Assembly (NCBI GenBank): GCA_014825775.1 | Contig: MVAQ01000063.1 | Span: 31,373 to 95,372, forward strand | From: Krasilnikovozyma curviuscula | Lineage: Eukaryota > Basidiomycota > Tremellomycetes > Cystofilobasidiales > Mrakiaceae | Direction: 5' to 3' | DNA: 64,000 nucleotides | Shown here: piece by piece, positions 47,884 through 60,062 of the stretch | How the letters are laid out: every line of letters begins with the position of its first letter | Numbering within the stretch: position 1 is the first letter of the stretch | The notes under the pieces: model-generated | The model's database searches: none | The model's input: the letters and a program-made list of their open reading frames with translations, nothing else | What the model was told of the DNA's origin: nothing | Translations under genes and position numbers: made by a program

Positions 47884-48606
47884 ATGGCATCTGAAGCTGA
47901 AGCATCGCCATCAACTCAGGAAGCTCCTGTCGTCGTCTCGCTAGGCCAGAGCTCGGGAGGAAGGACCTCTGGGAAATTTTGGAAGGATCCAAAGAAGGCG
48001 ACAGTGTACGTTGAGATCTTGCTCCTTGTTGATTGGAATCATACTCAATCATGACTTTACCTTTCTATTCTATAGACGATCTCATCTTCCAGCTGGGGTG
48101 AAGACTAAATCATGGGTGAGCTGCACCCCTCTACGAGGGAACCGCGAAATGGCTGGCCTGACACTTTTGTTCGTTCCTCGTAGGAAACTCGAATGGCTCA
48201 AAAGTCAAAGGAGGAAGCGATCAAGAAGCTTCAGAATCAATTGAAGGAGGAGAAAGCTGCAGAGGCTGAGAAGTAAGTACCACTTGTTTCCCCGCTCGAA
48301 GCAAATTTACAAACTTGTGAAACTGATATCTTATCAAATCTCTTCTGTTTCGCTACTCGCTTGATGTTCTGCTCATTTGTGATATCTCAGGAGGACGAAC
48401 ATGATCAAAGAGCGTAGAGCTAGGGTCGAGGAGAAGAAGAGACTGGAGGAGGCGGCTGCTCGGTAAGTTTCAGTTGCTTAGTTAACGGATCACTTCCTTC
48501 AAACATTAACAGACTATGTCTCTCTGTTTTATTCAACAGAATGAGTGCTAAGAAGCTCCAGCGAATGAAGAAACGTCTTGGTCGAACTAAAAAAGTCAAC
48601 GGTTAA
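47884..48606 (+). CDS. CGR1: rRNA-processing protein CGR1
   Basis: Five exons (47884-48005, 48076-48115, 48184-48272, 48391-48462, 48540-48606) splice in phase. The product has SGKFWKDPKKATVRSHLPAG, then VKTKSWETRMAQKSKEEAIK, a Lys/Glu-rich coiled coil (EKRRTNMIKERRARVEEKKR) and the family end MSAKKLQRMKKRLGRTKKVN. CGR1 acts in the nucleolus in pre-60S rRNA processing. Length (129 aa) is typical. Five exons for such a short protein fits the intron density of the window. Confidence 0.95.
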
Positions 48607-48734
48607 GGTTCGCCTAGTTGTGTTGTCCTAGATATGTTTTCGTTTTTTTTTGGTGGAGTTGTACGCTCGTACACTGTGTATGATAGTTTGAAATGTATGG
48701 TACATGTATGAATTGACGAAAGCGGTGCTTTTTT

Positions 48735-49130
48735 CTACTTGACGATTGTTTTGGCTGCGAGATTGAACTTAATGCCCATCTCATCATCGAAACCCTGTCG
48801 ATCAAATCGGCTACTTTCGCAATCTACCAAATGGCAAACATCCTTTAAAGAAAGTGGAGAGGGTGTTAGCCTTCGGTCCCTATCGAAGTCTTCTCACTTT
48901 CCTCCAGTGTGCGGATTTCAAACTGATGCCGGGAGCACGAAGCGCCTAACTCTCGACCACCACATCACAAGCTGTACAGTCCTCTTCACATTTTGATGGA
49001 GATTATAACATCTTAAGACCCACAGTTTTGTCCTTCACTTCTTCAGCATCCGGCTAATAGTCGGATGGCGATGAAAATGATGCGGACTCATTTGCGTTGA
49101 AATTTGAAAACAGGATGCCATCTGAAACAG
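48735..49130 (-). CDS. possible small gene or pseudogene, C-terminal exons
   Basis: Reading the minus strand, exons 49024-49053 (PDAEEVKDKT), 48898-48945 (ALRAPGISLKSAHWRK) and 48735-48842 (DVCHLVDCESSRFDRQGF onward, ending AAKTIVK and TAG) join in phase 0. They use good signals: GTGGGT/GTTAG, then GTGAGA with a GGCTAAC branch and AAAG. Directly upstream is another open segment in the same frame (ILFSNFNANESASFSSPSD), cut off by a TAG at 49054-49056. That TAG can also be the 3' acceptor of an intron. No start codon could be fixed and no family is recognised. Confidence 0.33.
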
Positions 49131-49743
49131 GTTGGGCACTTGCGGTTCATCCTATTACTTCTTGCCAATAAAATCAGCAGCAGCTATTAGTAGCGCAAGG
49201 CCCGTTGAGTTCTAGTAGACGTCTCGAAACTGTATATGGTAGCCTGATCTCAAGTACAGCATCAGAAATTTAATTCATACAGCGTCAGAGATAAAATTTA
49301 CGTGTGGTGATGTGTGGGTATTTCGTGATTGGATCTGCAGCAGAGTTACCAGGTCATCTACTCGCAAAATTATCTGTAAATGATTAGCAGAGCTGTTCTT
49401 GCTCTAGAAGGTGACGGGCGTTGTAGGAAGCCACACTAAACTCACTTTTTAGTAGACTCTCCGATAATTATAAATCTTAGCTTACTTACTCAGCTCATTT
49501 TGGTCAAGTCTACTGCTCCTACAAAAACGCATTCCAAGAGTATGTAAACAAATTCGTCTTGGCTTGGTTTCCAAACTCTCAGTCACCTAAACGTAGAAAA
49601 ACACAGCTAGTCTCACTACCAAATGCGATGGAATCAAGGCCAAGTATTATGATACAAGAAGCTTCAAGAAATGCCCAAGTATAATACTCGACGAAAGATT
49701 CGAATGTTCAACTTAAAACTAACACCCTACTTCAGCATTACAT
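49131..49743. other. gap, no convincing gene
   Basis: May hold upstream exons of the small minus-strand gene ending at 48735. No motif or good open frame was seen. Confidence 0.3.
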
Positions 49744-51458
49744 CTACCCATTGACAACTCCTTCTATTCCAGAAACTGTTTCCTTGAAACTTCCTCTTCT
49801 CTTCTCACCTCCACCAACACCGACAGCAACAAAGGACGAGGGTGTAGAGCTGTCCGCGCTTCTATTCGTCGAAGGCAACTCGACCCCCATTCCTCTACAA
49901 ACACTCTCCAACTCATGCACTCGCCGTTTCAACCTCTCGACTTCCTTTTTGCTCTCCTCTCTGACAACATTGACCTCTCTCCTGACCATCTCTTGTAAAC
50001 TTTCGGAACTCTTCTGCAGCGTTCCTAGCAAGCCAACAGATCTTGAGTGATGACTCTCGAAAGCCAAACTTTGAGCTTCCAATCGATCCTGCAAGCCTGA
50101 ACTTCTGGATAGCAACGACGTCAATGTCGACTGGAGCGTGCGACTGTCCAAGAGAGCGTCGTAGAACTTCTCGAACGGCGACAAAAATGACGACTTGATT
50201 TCAGAATCATGTGGTGATCCTGCACTATTAGATGGTAGTCGGTAGCCAGTATGAGGCGGTTGGTCGATACGAGCTGAGTGTGGGGGTGGTGGATAGACAG
50301 GGGAGTTCAAAGAGCCGTTTCTTGCATAAGACTGTGGCGGTTGCATAGGTTGTTGGAAAGTTGGACTGGGAAGTGGAAGCGGTCCACCCCCTGCTGAGAC
50401 TGATCGACTCAGTTGTTGTCCGCCGTGCGGCTGGAGAACGGGGACAGCGTATCGAGAAATGGGCGCACCCCGTTGATGCTCGAGCTGGTTGTGATGGGTG
50501 CTGTAATGTTGTTGACCAGCCAAGGCTTGTTGATGCTGTTGGATATCGCTTCCTGGGATTGCACCTGGATAAGCTGTGCGAGGGGGGGCTCGTTGCTGCT
50601 GATGAGGCGGATTCGATTGATGTTGTGGTGTGTGTGAATGTTGCTGATTGAGCTGTTGATGGGACGATGATCCAGACGATGACAAGAGATCCTGCTGCAT
50701 GTTGTTTCTGAGAGGAGCGCTCTGTATAGGTTGAGTTCAAGAGGGAAGCGAAGAGTTCTAGTGCGCAGCTGAAAAGGAGAAGACAGGAAGGCGCGAGCAC
50801 TCACTTTCATTGCAATCTCAGTGGGATGAGCAGGAGTAACAATACTAAGTTTACCTCCGGCACCCTTCTCGCCTCTTCTTCTACTCAAACCAGATGGAAC
50901 GATTCCAGAGAAGCCAGCAGAAGCAGACGCTTTCTCCTTGGCGCCAGAGGACGAAGCCTCTTCGGAAGGGATCCCATCATCGCCATTGGCATTACCAGAT
51001 GCTATAGATTTAGGAGTTGGAGAGACACCTTCGACGGTAAGCATGGGAGTCGGAGGTTGGGGACCAGGAGGGATACTTGAAACTGAATCACCACCGTTAC
51101 TTGAGGCACCGTAAGAGACCTTTCGCTTTTCGATCAGCGCCTTCTGCTGTTCTCTCATCTTCATAGAGTTCCGATACTGGTCCAACGCCTGTCTGTCTTC
51201 TGAGAAGTCTGAGATTTGGAATCCAAGTACGACAGGCGAAGCGGGTGGTAATGAAGGAGCTGTTGGGTCCTCAATGCCATTGTTGACCGTTAAAGACTTT
51301 CCATCAGAGATTGAATTGTTGCTTTCTGCCATACGGCGGCGTTTCGCCGGAGATGATTCGGTTGTAGTCGAGCTGGGAGCTGGACGTGTCAACGATGGAA
51401 TGTGGACGGAACCTGGTTCTTGTTTGACCATAGTTGAAGTCGAAATGGTGGAGACCAT
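49744..51458 (-). CDS. Gln/Ser-rich nuclear-looking protein, unrecognised
   Basis: Two main exons are joined at MAFK-like codons near 50808 (donor GTGAGT) and 50726 (acceptor TATACAG). The chosen ATG is at 51458. Near the N-terminus are KQEPG and a basic SSPAKRRRMAES, a likely nuclear import signal. A conserved-looking block LGFQISDFSEDRQALDQYRN runs into MREQQKALIEKRK. Then come PGPQPPTPMLTVEGVSPTP, a Gln/His-rich region, and a C-terminal domain starting FLSPFEKFYDALLDSRTLQ. A coiled coil follows (EMVRREVNVVREESKKEVER). The pattern suits a transcriptional regulator, but I cannot name the family. In-frame codons upstream to 51527 are possible. Confidence 0.65.
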
Positions 51459-51745
51459 TGGAGAGGTTGTTCTTGACCTGAGATATAGTATGGACGTTCG
51501 TAGAGGACAAATTTGATTGGCACACACACAGCAAAGAAAAGGGCAACCGCACCAAAGGAGGAAACCAGAGGGACACGGTCAGTATATGAGATTTCGACAG
51601 CCCCACACGCGTGACGATAGCTTGAGAATCACTAGGTGAAGGCAATGAAGGCTCTGTGTACGCACTCAGACTCTGAAGAAGAATTAGAAGTCGCCCCTTT
51701 CGCAGTTTCTTCAGCTCCTGTCCAAGCGGTCGCTGAAAGCATCAA
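51459..51745. other. short gap with small plus-strand frame
   Basis: A 34-codon plus frame at 51641-51745 starts MKALCTHSDSEEELEVAPFA, an acidic pattern seen at the start of some nucleolar proteins. No further exon was found, so it is not called. Confidence 0.3.
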
Positions 51746-52085
51746 TTAATCGAGCCGGACCACAGACGTCAGCGTTCCCAATGCACTCCAACTGATGCCC
51801 AGGTGCCTTTCTAGAGCCTGGTTGTTGATGTCCAAGAGGAGATGAGCTAAAAAGCTGGATCCAGGAGGACAATGGGAGCCAAATATCACTGTTTCAGCCT
51901 CTTCCAATCGAGCTCGCAGAGGGGCGAATGACAAACCTTGTTCGAGAACACCGTGTACAGATGGATAGGATGCCTCGAATATACAGTCAGAGGTTTCAAA
52001 CCGACTGGGCAGGTGCAAAACTTGGAAAACTTGAGAGTGGCTGAGACTGTCGAGGTCAAGAGTAAGAAATGCGTCCGCCGCTTTG
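51746..52085 (-). CDS. hypothetical protein, 5' end unresolved
   Basis: A minus-strand open stretch of about 113 codons begins after a CATATAG acceptor near 52091. It reads KAADAFLTLDLDSLSHSQ and continues through CIFEASYPSVHGVLEQGLSF to the stop at 51746. Codon composition is coding-like and the opposite strand is broken by stops. No ATG lies in frame within the first 30 codons, so a first exon upstream of 52100 is needed; none could be identified. No motif is recognised. Confidence 0.35.
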
Positions 52086-52458
52086 ACCTTCTATATGATT
52101 GAGCAATTTAATATTCGCCGAGCAAGTTATCTAGCGAAATAGGGGTACGACTGCTATCGAAGGGTGTCACTTTTTCGGTGAAGGGTTTTTTTTTTCCGGC
52201 TTCGAGACCTTGTTACATGTACCTCGTGTCGTTGTCCCTGGAACGCGCTACGTTGCGCCGTGTCAAAGGGACGACAGTGCGCAATGGAAATTCTTGCGGG
52301 TTGCGGGTGGTTCTTTTGATTGAAACATGATAAACATCAGGTACATCGGATGTGATGGCTTCACCATGACCTCCGCATTAATACAACACTCTGGAAGAGT
52401 ACCATCTCAACCATCGAAGAATACAGCTTTGCCCTGAACGAAATCTGCTGATCAGAAC
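52086..52458. other. intergenic gap
   Basis: Contains an A/T run near 52187 on either strand and no convincing coding sequence. It may hold the missing first exon of the preceding minus-strand gene. Confidence 0.3.
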
Positions 52459-53395
52459 TTAGAAGAAGTACTCAGGTTTTTTGCTCCTGCGAAACGCGCA
52501 CAAGGGTTAGTATCTCGGGCTCAGAAGCAACTCAATTAAAACGGAAAGAACGAACTGGATTCCTCTTTCCGCCAGAGCTGCACTCAAGTCATCCATCGTC
52601 AGGATAGTTTTCTGATCGAGCAATCAATGCAAGAAGCATGCGTTGAACCGAATGTGTCAGCCTGGGAGCAACAGTTTTTGGGAACAGAGAAGCTACGCTG
52701 GAACGAACCTCTTTAATTCCACTACTTCCACCACCGGATGCACTTCCACTTCCTCCAGTATTACGATTCCTAGTCGCTGTACTTCGAAGTCTAGCGTAAT
52801 GGAACGCGTCTGTCGATATGTCGGAAATGAACTTTTGGGAAGCGAGGGACAGCAGTTTCGTTCTGAGACACAACAATAGGCCAAGGAACAAGCGAAAATT
52901 GAGCTGGAAGTCAGTCGCTCGAGCTAGGAGGGCACTGAGTTGGAGTCCTTGGGAAGAAAGCAGCGCTCACAAACGAGGGTCTGTTGACTCGAAACCTGAC
53001 CGTTGGAGAAAATGAGTGGTGACTTCGTCTGGGATCTTCATTGAACCACCCAGAACAACACATTGGTCAGTGGGCTATGCGATTGAGATCATCGAAACCT
53101 GTATTTGGAAGGGAGAAGCAACGAAGTCGAGAGGGAAAGACTCACCAGAGGCTGGTAGTCATCCAGCATCAGCATCAAATCCGTCAATGTCTTATCCCTA
53201 CTCTTAACATTATCCTCCTTTTCCTTCGCAGCCTTCTCCTTGGCCTGCTGTTGGGAATCTGCTATTATTTCGAGGTCTGAATCTTCGTCTTCCTCGTTGA
53301 GTTCTTCCTGCTTCGGTACAGTTTGTCCTTCGTCTTCGAAAGATGGATCCACCTGCATGGGCTCTCCTTTCACTGGAGAGGACATCTTGAAGCCT
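52459..53395 (-). CDS. TAF10: TFIID/SAGA subunit TAF10
   Basis: Five exons join in phase. Exon 1 starts MSSPVKGEPMQVDPSF at 53395 and ends DLMLMLDDYQPL at a GTGAGT donor. Next come IPDEVTTHFLQRSGFESTDP, then KLLSLASQKFISDISTDAFH, a Gly/Ser-rich linker, and MDDLSAALAERGI. The last small exon reads SKKPEYFF with stop at 52459-52461. This is the TAF10 histone fold, shared by TFIID and SAGA. The fold is interrupted by the usual loop before DDLSAAL. One acceptor is AAG (before IPDE); the last intron has a TACTAAC branch site. An acidic N-terminal tail is typical of fungal TAF10. Confidence 0.92.
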
Positions 53396-54691
53396 GGATG
53401 ATTGGCTTGGGTATACGGTGACTGTTGTGGGCAGAGGCCAGATGGGCAGCTGTCTTCGCGCAGGACGAGGTGGCTGCACCGTTTCCCCCCCAAAAAACCA
53501 GTCAGACAAAATAGATCACACCAACCGATAGAATACTCAATCTGAACTGTATCCTAGAAAGTAGTTTCCTAAAAATAACTGCCTTCACCTTGTAAAGTTC
53601 AAGATCATTCAGCTTGTCGAGATTGCCTCCCGACAGGGAAGAAACGTAATTCTCAGATTCCTTCATTACAGATATGAAATTAAATTCGTGTCAATCATAT
53701 TTTCTTGAGCTTCTCTTATTCCAGCGACATCAGTTTCCACCCTCTTCAGGTCATAAACAGAGTGTCAGCAGTGTCAAGCAGTCATGTCGCAAGGAAGGTC
53801 ACTCGAGTCCCTGTGGATGAGATATAGAACCATGTGTATTTCAAGAGATAATTATATCTTACAGGTGCGATGCTCAAACTCGTTCTGCTCTATACTTAAA
53901 TAGCTTTTCTCCCTACCTCTCCTTGTTTAGACTTCAGTACATCTTTAGGCTGTTACTTGTACTGTGCACCCAATGCGGTATTTGAATAGGATTTCGGCGT
54001 TATCAGAGAGTATGCATTGAGATTCTGTGGTGTTTTGAAAGAGTACGAGACATCATGAGAGAAATCTCACACTTAGACTCAATACCTGGTGATATATGGG
54101 ATATATACGTTAGATAGAATTGATGGTGTTCTGTCAAGTGGAAAGTAAAGTAACTCTGCCGTCTTTGTGCCAGTGAAAAATATGGAGCGATCATTACGAA
54201 GAAAACCTGATTGAACTCTGCGAACTTCCATTTTGACAGCAACTATCTGCGGTGTTGGTGTCGTTGAAGAAAGGGAGCATGTTACGTTGACAAGGACGGC
54301 GAAGCTGTAAAGCTATGATGAGCTGAATGTATAATGTATATCAGGTCGTAGGTCATGAGACTGAGTTGAAGCTCTTTGTTTACTTTTGGGATGGGAGCGC
54401 AAGCAACGGGAATTATCAGGAATATTTGAAACGGAAGAATAGATACGATGCAAACTGGACGTAATAAATTCATACAGATCAATCTTGTAAGAGCTCCATA
54501 TTCAAAGTCATCGCACAAAGAGGCTGCCGATGTAAAAGTCTGTCACTGGTGCAAGTACACCGGTTAGGCGCGCAGAACCCAAGAAAGTACAAAGTAATCT
54601 TATTGCAGTTGCACTTCAGAAAATCGCCAAAACAAAGTCTGCTTTAGGGAAAGAGGAGAGAAGAGCCCATAAAAAAATAAAGTAAAATAAA
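53396..54691. other. long gap without a supported gene
   Basis: AT-richer than its surroundings. The open frames (e.g. 54003-54242 minus) lack splice partners or motifs. It contains the TAF10 promoter. Confidence 0.4.
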
Positions 54692-54774
54692 TGGAGGAGT
54701 TGGGAATTGAACCCAAGACCTTTCGCAAAACTGGTTATGCAAAGCGAACGCGATAACCCCTACGCTACACCCCC
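54692..54774 (-). tRNA. tRNA-Ala (anticodon TGC) with a short intron
   Basis: 83 bases on the minus strand. The 5' acceptor strand is GGGGGTG followed by TA. The D arm is GCG...CGC. The anticodon stem is TTCGC/GCGAA with TTTGCA on its 5' side, giving anticodon TGC. A 10-base intron follows position 37, and the 3' base of the loop comes after it. The variable loop is AGGTC, the T arm is TTGGG-TTCAATT-CCCAA, and the acceptor end is CTCCTCC with discriminator A. The G3-T70 pair, the alanine identity element, is present. There is one T-T mismatch at pair 6-67. CCA is not encoded, as expected in eukaryotes beyond the discriminator A. Confidence 0.85.
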
Positions 54775-55581
54775 ACTATTACATTACTTTGCGAGTCTCT
54801 TTGCTTGCTAGATTCGAAACAACCCTCGAAGACTCTCGGCACACTTTGAGTTTTCTAAACGCCAAGGAGCACTATTCTATACCTCTTCTTAGATTCGATA
54901 AGAGGAAGTTGTTTTAGTGATACTGATGTGAAGATCAGGGTACATCTTGCCGTTCGCTCTTCCCTCGTAAGACCCGCTTGTGTTGTTCTGTAGTTGTCGT
55001 TCTTTATCGGTCGCGGGCTGGAATAGATAATCTCCTATCAATACTTCACTTAATGATGAATCGAGCTGTTTCACTTCCACCACAGCAAGTAAACCAATGA
55101 TGTAGATAAACCTCCAACGGATTGTATATATCAAGGACACTGAACAAATTAAGAGGAGCCAATGCAGCTCTAAAGGAAGAAATAAAACAGTAAACCAGAC
55201 CATTAAGAGAGGACGAAAACGCAGTTTAAAAAAAAAAAAAGGAAGAAAGCAGAAGGGAGTTGATCATATGTTGGCATAAGGCACACACGCGAATAAAGAG
55301 CTGCTATTAATAAATGGTGTCGCATAAGGATAGATGGGGACGCTGCATTGGTGGGTTCTGGAAATAGTTGCGGTATATGCGTCAGGTTGAGCTTTTGGGA
55401 AGGCAGTCGGATTGGGTATACAGGCAAGTGTGGTCGCTGGGAGGGGAAGCGGTGAGACTATCAAAAATCATAAAAGAGTCAGTCCGGTACGACATGCAAG
55501 AAAGAGGAAGAGAAATAAACGGCTGGATATACCTCAGTCGAGCCTTGTCCGATGAACGGCGCTTATCGAGGCTGGTAACGT
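54775..55581. other. gap between tRNA and ARF6
   Basis: Contains a long adenine run (about 55229-55240) and no supported gene. It is the 3' flank of ARF6. Confidence 0.4.
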
Positions 55582-57084
<1,503 letters not shown>

Positions 57085-57413
57085 CTTGACCTAAGCTGAG
57101 AAAACCCTGGAAAAAGGAGGTAAAGGAAGTTGTGGTAGAACTTCGCCGTCGAGGTAAGCTTGAAAGCTATGACCAGTCTCGCGCTGAGACCCTTTCAGTG
57201 ATGGGCGCTGGAAAATCACAACTCAAAAAAATTGTTCGCCATGCTGTCTGCCTCGCCAACAACATTATGAGATCCTAAGATTAGACTCCCACAATTCGGA
57301 CACTCTTCAGTTCGACTTGCTTTGACAGTGTTATTGGGAAGGCGCCGGACAATTGATGTAATCCTATGAGTGTTATCAAAAACTTCAAACTAATGAACAT
57401 AAACCAGTATTCT
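57085..57413. other. gap upstream of ARF6
   Basis: Promoter of ARF6 and 3' end of the dehydrogenase gene. No coding signal. Confidence 0.4.
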
Positions 57414-58379
57414 TTAGAAAGGAACAGTAAAGATGGTTCCTTCAGGATCGGCGAGTCCTAAGAACTTTCCATTGTCCTCCGTGGACAACCCAGCGAGAAC
57501 GCCAACGAGCGCTTTGGCTGATTCTTCTGGAGTAACTGGTGGCCGAATAGTCTCGGTAGCTATGCTATTTCCCATAGTGGTAGAGACCCAACCAGGATGC
57601 CATGCCAAAGCTGTGAATCCTTCAGACTGCAACTCGTTCGCGAGCAAGGTGTTGACGAGAACGTTGGCTCCCTGGACATGAGTGAGAGACAGGTCAATCC
57701 CGCTCAAGACCCAGAGTTGAAAACCGGTTGAAACATACCTTAGTGAGGTTGTAGGCACCAGCGGATGCGAAGAAATTGTTCGGACTGAGCAAGAAACTTA
57801 GAAAAGCAACCACAGATTGCTTTAGCATCGCAACACACGAACCTCGATCAGGAAGACTATTGGGGTTACTCACCCGTTGGATCCCAATACAGCACTGAAG
57901 TTGACTATAACCTTATCCTTACCGGCTCGAAGGAGAGGAAGGAGGGTTTGGGTCACAGAGATGGCACCGTAGACGTTGATGTTGACAGTGTGTTCAATGA
58001 CGTCGAGCTTCTCGTCAATCAAACGAGATGCACTGGGCAGGACACCAGCGTTGCTGCAAGATTGTTTGGTCAGGTCAGTAACAGAAGTTTGAGAAGTAAT
58101 AGATCACAGCTGAATTTACTTGATCAAGACATCCAACTTCCCGCCAGTCAACTTCGAGATCTCTTCCGCTCCCAGCTTGACACTATCTTTATCCGTGATG
58201 TCGAAGGCTATAATGGAGATGTTCGATCGGCCGAGTTCTTGCAGAGCGATAGAGGACTTGACATCTCTGACGAGTGCGAGGACATGGAAGGATGGATTAG
58301 CGGAGAGTTGGTTGACGAGTTCAAAGCCAATACCTCTGGCAGCCCCAGTGATAGCGATTGATTTGGAGTAGAACGACAT
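57414..58379 (-). CDS. short-chain dehydrogenase/reductase (sniffer-like)
   Basis: Four or five exons. The Rossmann start is SIAITGAARGIGFELVNQLS (TGxxxGIG). DITDKDSVK follows, then the NNAG motif restored across an intron at about 58123-58054. After that come VIVNFSAVLGSNG (catalytic Ser), YNLTK (the YxxxK active site) and the end LADPEGTIFTVPF. An LAWHPGWVSTTMG segment is typical of carbonyl-reductase-type SDRs of the sniffer/CsgA group. The substrate is unknown; NADP(H) use is likely for this group. Start at 58379, stop at 57414. All catalytic residues are present, and size (about 245 aa) is normal. Confidence 0.9.
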
Positions 58380-58979
58380 CTGATCTGCTGTGTTGGATTG
58401 GGTGTGGTTGAGTTGGAGGTTGGTTGCCGATAGATGAGAGATGATGGATAAGATTTGATGGGTTCTTCTTCACTTCTGGCAGTAACTCTACCCACCTTTT
58501 ATACCTTTTCCCTTCATCCTGGCCCTTCAGTTATCTGGCCAGTCATTGAACTGCTCATGCTTCCTGCAAGGTCCATCTCTGCCTCGTATGCGCTATTCTA
58601 AGATATTACTTCGGTGCCTCGATTTCTTTGTAATCAAAAGCCCGAACCCCTCGCGGACTTCGACGCTGCGAGAGATCCTCGATTTTTGATTCCCAACTCT
58701 GAGTTCGGGATGACTTCGTCATTGCCCAGTTTGAAGATGATTTCCGGGATGATATCAGAGAGTTCTGGCCCAGGTCCATAAGCTAGCCGACAGTTTCGTT
58801 TACATGTGTCGGGAGGTCACGACGATACCAGATCAGATGTTTACCAGATGCGATCTAAAGCTCGCAGCCCCTTTAGAATCTGTGTGTAGCATACAAGTTA
58901 GCAGCTTTTATTAAACCTAAGAAACATTAGCCTTTTGTGCTGTGATTGTTTTGCTAACCTAAGGACAAAAGCTCCTCCG
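58380..58979. promoter_or_regulatory. divergent intergenic region
   Basis: Promoters of the dehydrogenase (minus) and frataxin (plus). No further gene supported. Confidence 0.45.
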
Positions 58980-59848
58980 ATGGGTCTCGCGCGTAACGTT
59001 CAACGTAGATCAAATATGTCCTTCACCAAACCAGGTCAGAGTCTTCTCAAAAACTTCAGGTTCTCCTCGAACTGTGGAATCTGCAGGACTCAGGCGTCGA
59101 TTAGCAGGTCGTTCGCTGCTGCTAGTTGGAGACCGGCGGTATTCAAAGCTCAGCAAACTCGCCAGGCAGTGAGGTATGCCTCGTCAGCAACTCCATCGAC
59201 ACCATATGCTCCTCAGAACGAATCGTGAGTATTCCCTTCCTCTACATCTGTAGCTGCTTCCGACGGCCGAGTGCTCACTTTAGCACACCATGGTTTTGCA
59301 GGGACATGTCAGAGAAGGAATACCAGTACGCTTCCGATATTACGATGGAATCCCTTCACGAGTCCCTCGAAGAATTGGTGGAAGGAGATGATGTTGGAGC
59401 TCTAGGAGGTGAAGTTGAGTATTCAGTGAGTCAATGTGGAAAGGTTTACATACTTCTCTTCAACCTTGCTCCCGGCTCGATACTGACGTCTTTCGCTATC
59501 ATCCATATGACTGTTCAACGTAGGCTGGAGTATTGACGCTCGCTATGGGTAGTCATGGAACGTATGTCATCAACAAGCAACCACCGAACAAACAGCTCTG
59601 GTTGAGCTCGCCAAAATCGTGAGTTCTCTCTTCTGATTGCCTGCTTCATACTTATCCCAAACTGACCGTCTTATCTTTTTTTCTCTCATTTCAGTGGACC
59701 AAAACGCTTCAACTTCAACCCTTCGACTGGGACCTGGCTTTACGGCCGAGACAACATATCTCTGGGTGGTCTGCTGAACGAAGAGCTCGGTGAAATCTTG
59801 GGCCGCGAAGGTGAAACGCTTGTAGATGACGGACACGAAATAATGTGA
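58980..59848 (+). CDS. YFH1: frataxin, mitochondrial iron-sulfur assembly protein
   Basis: Exons 58980-59224, 59302-59424, 59524-59618 and 59695-59848 join in phase. A basic, Ser/Arg-rich presequence ([20 protein letters not shown]) precedes the frataxin fold. The fold shows the acidic helix [18 protein letters not shown], then [20 protein letters not shown] and [19 protein letters not shown], and WLYGRD. Frataxin aids sulfur transfer on the ISCU scaffold in the matrix. The acidic ridge and the conserved NKQPP, QLWLSSP and W-Y segments are intact. The start could also be the ATG at 59016; both leave a good targeting signal. The C-terminus (about 30 residues after WLYGRD) is longer than the human form. 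Confidence 0.93.
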
Positions 59849-60062
59849 AGAGAAAGCATTGATATCACTCAGATAATGTGCCCAGAAGAATAAAGAGCAG
59901 ACCATCCTGCGCCGCCAATGATCTCCGGAACGAAACAGAGCAGTATGCAAGTTTCAAGGGGTGTCTCTGCATATCAGCAGAGTACCACAAAATTAACTTA
60001 GATATGTCACATGAGTATGTGATGGGGCGTGAAATTCAATATTAGAGGGATACAACTTTGTG

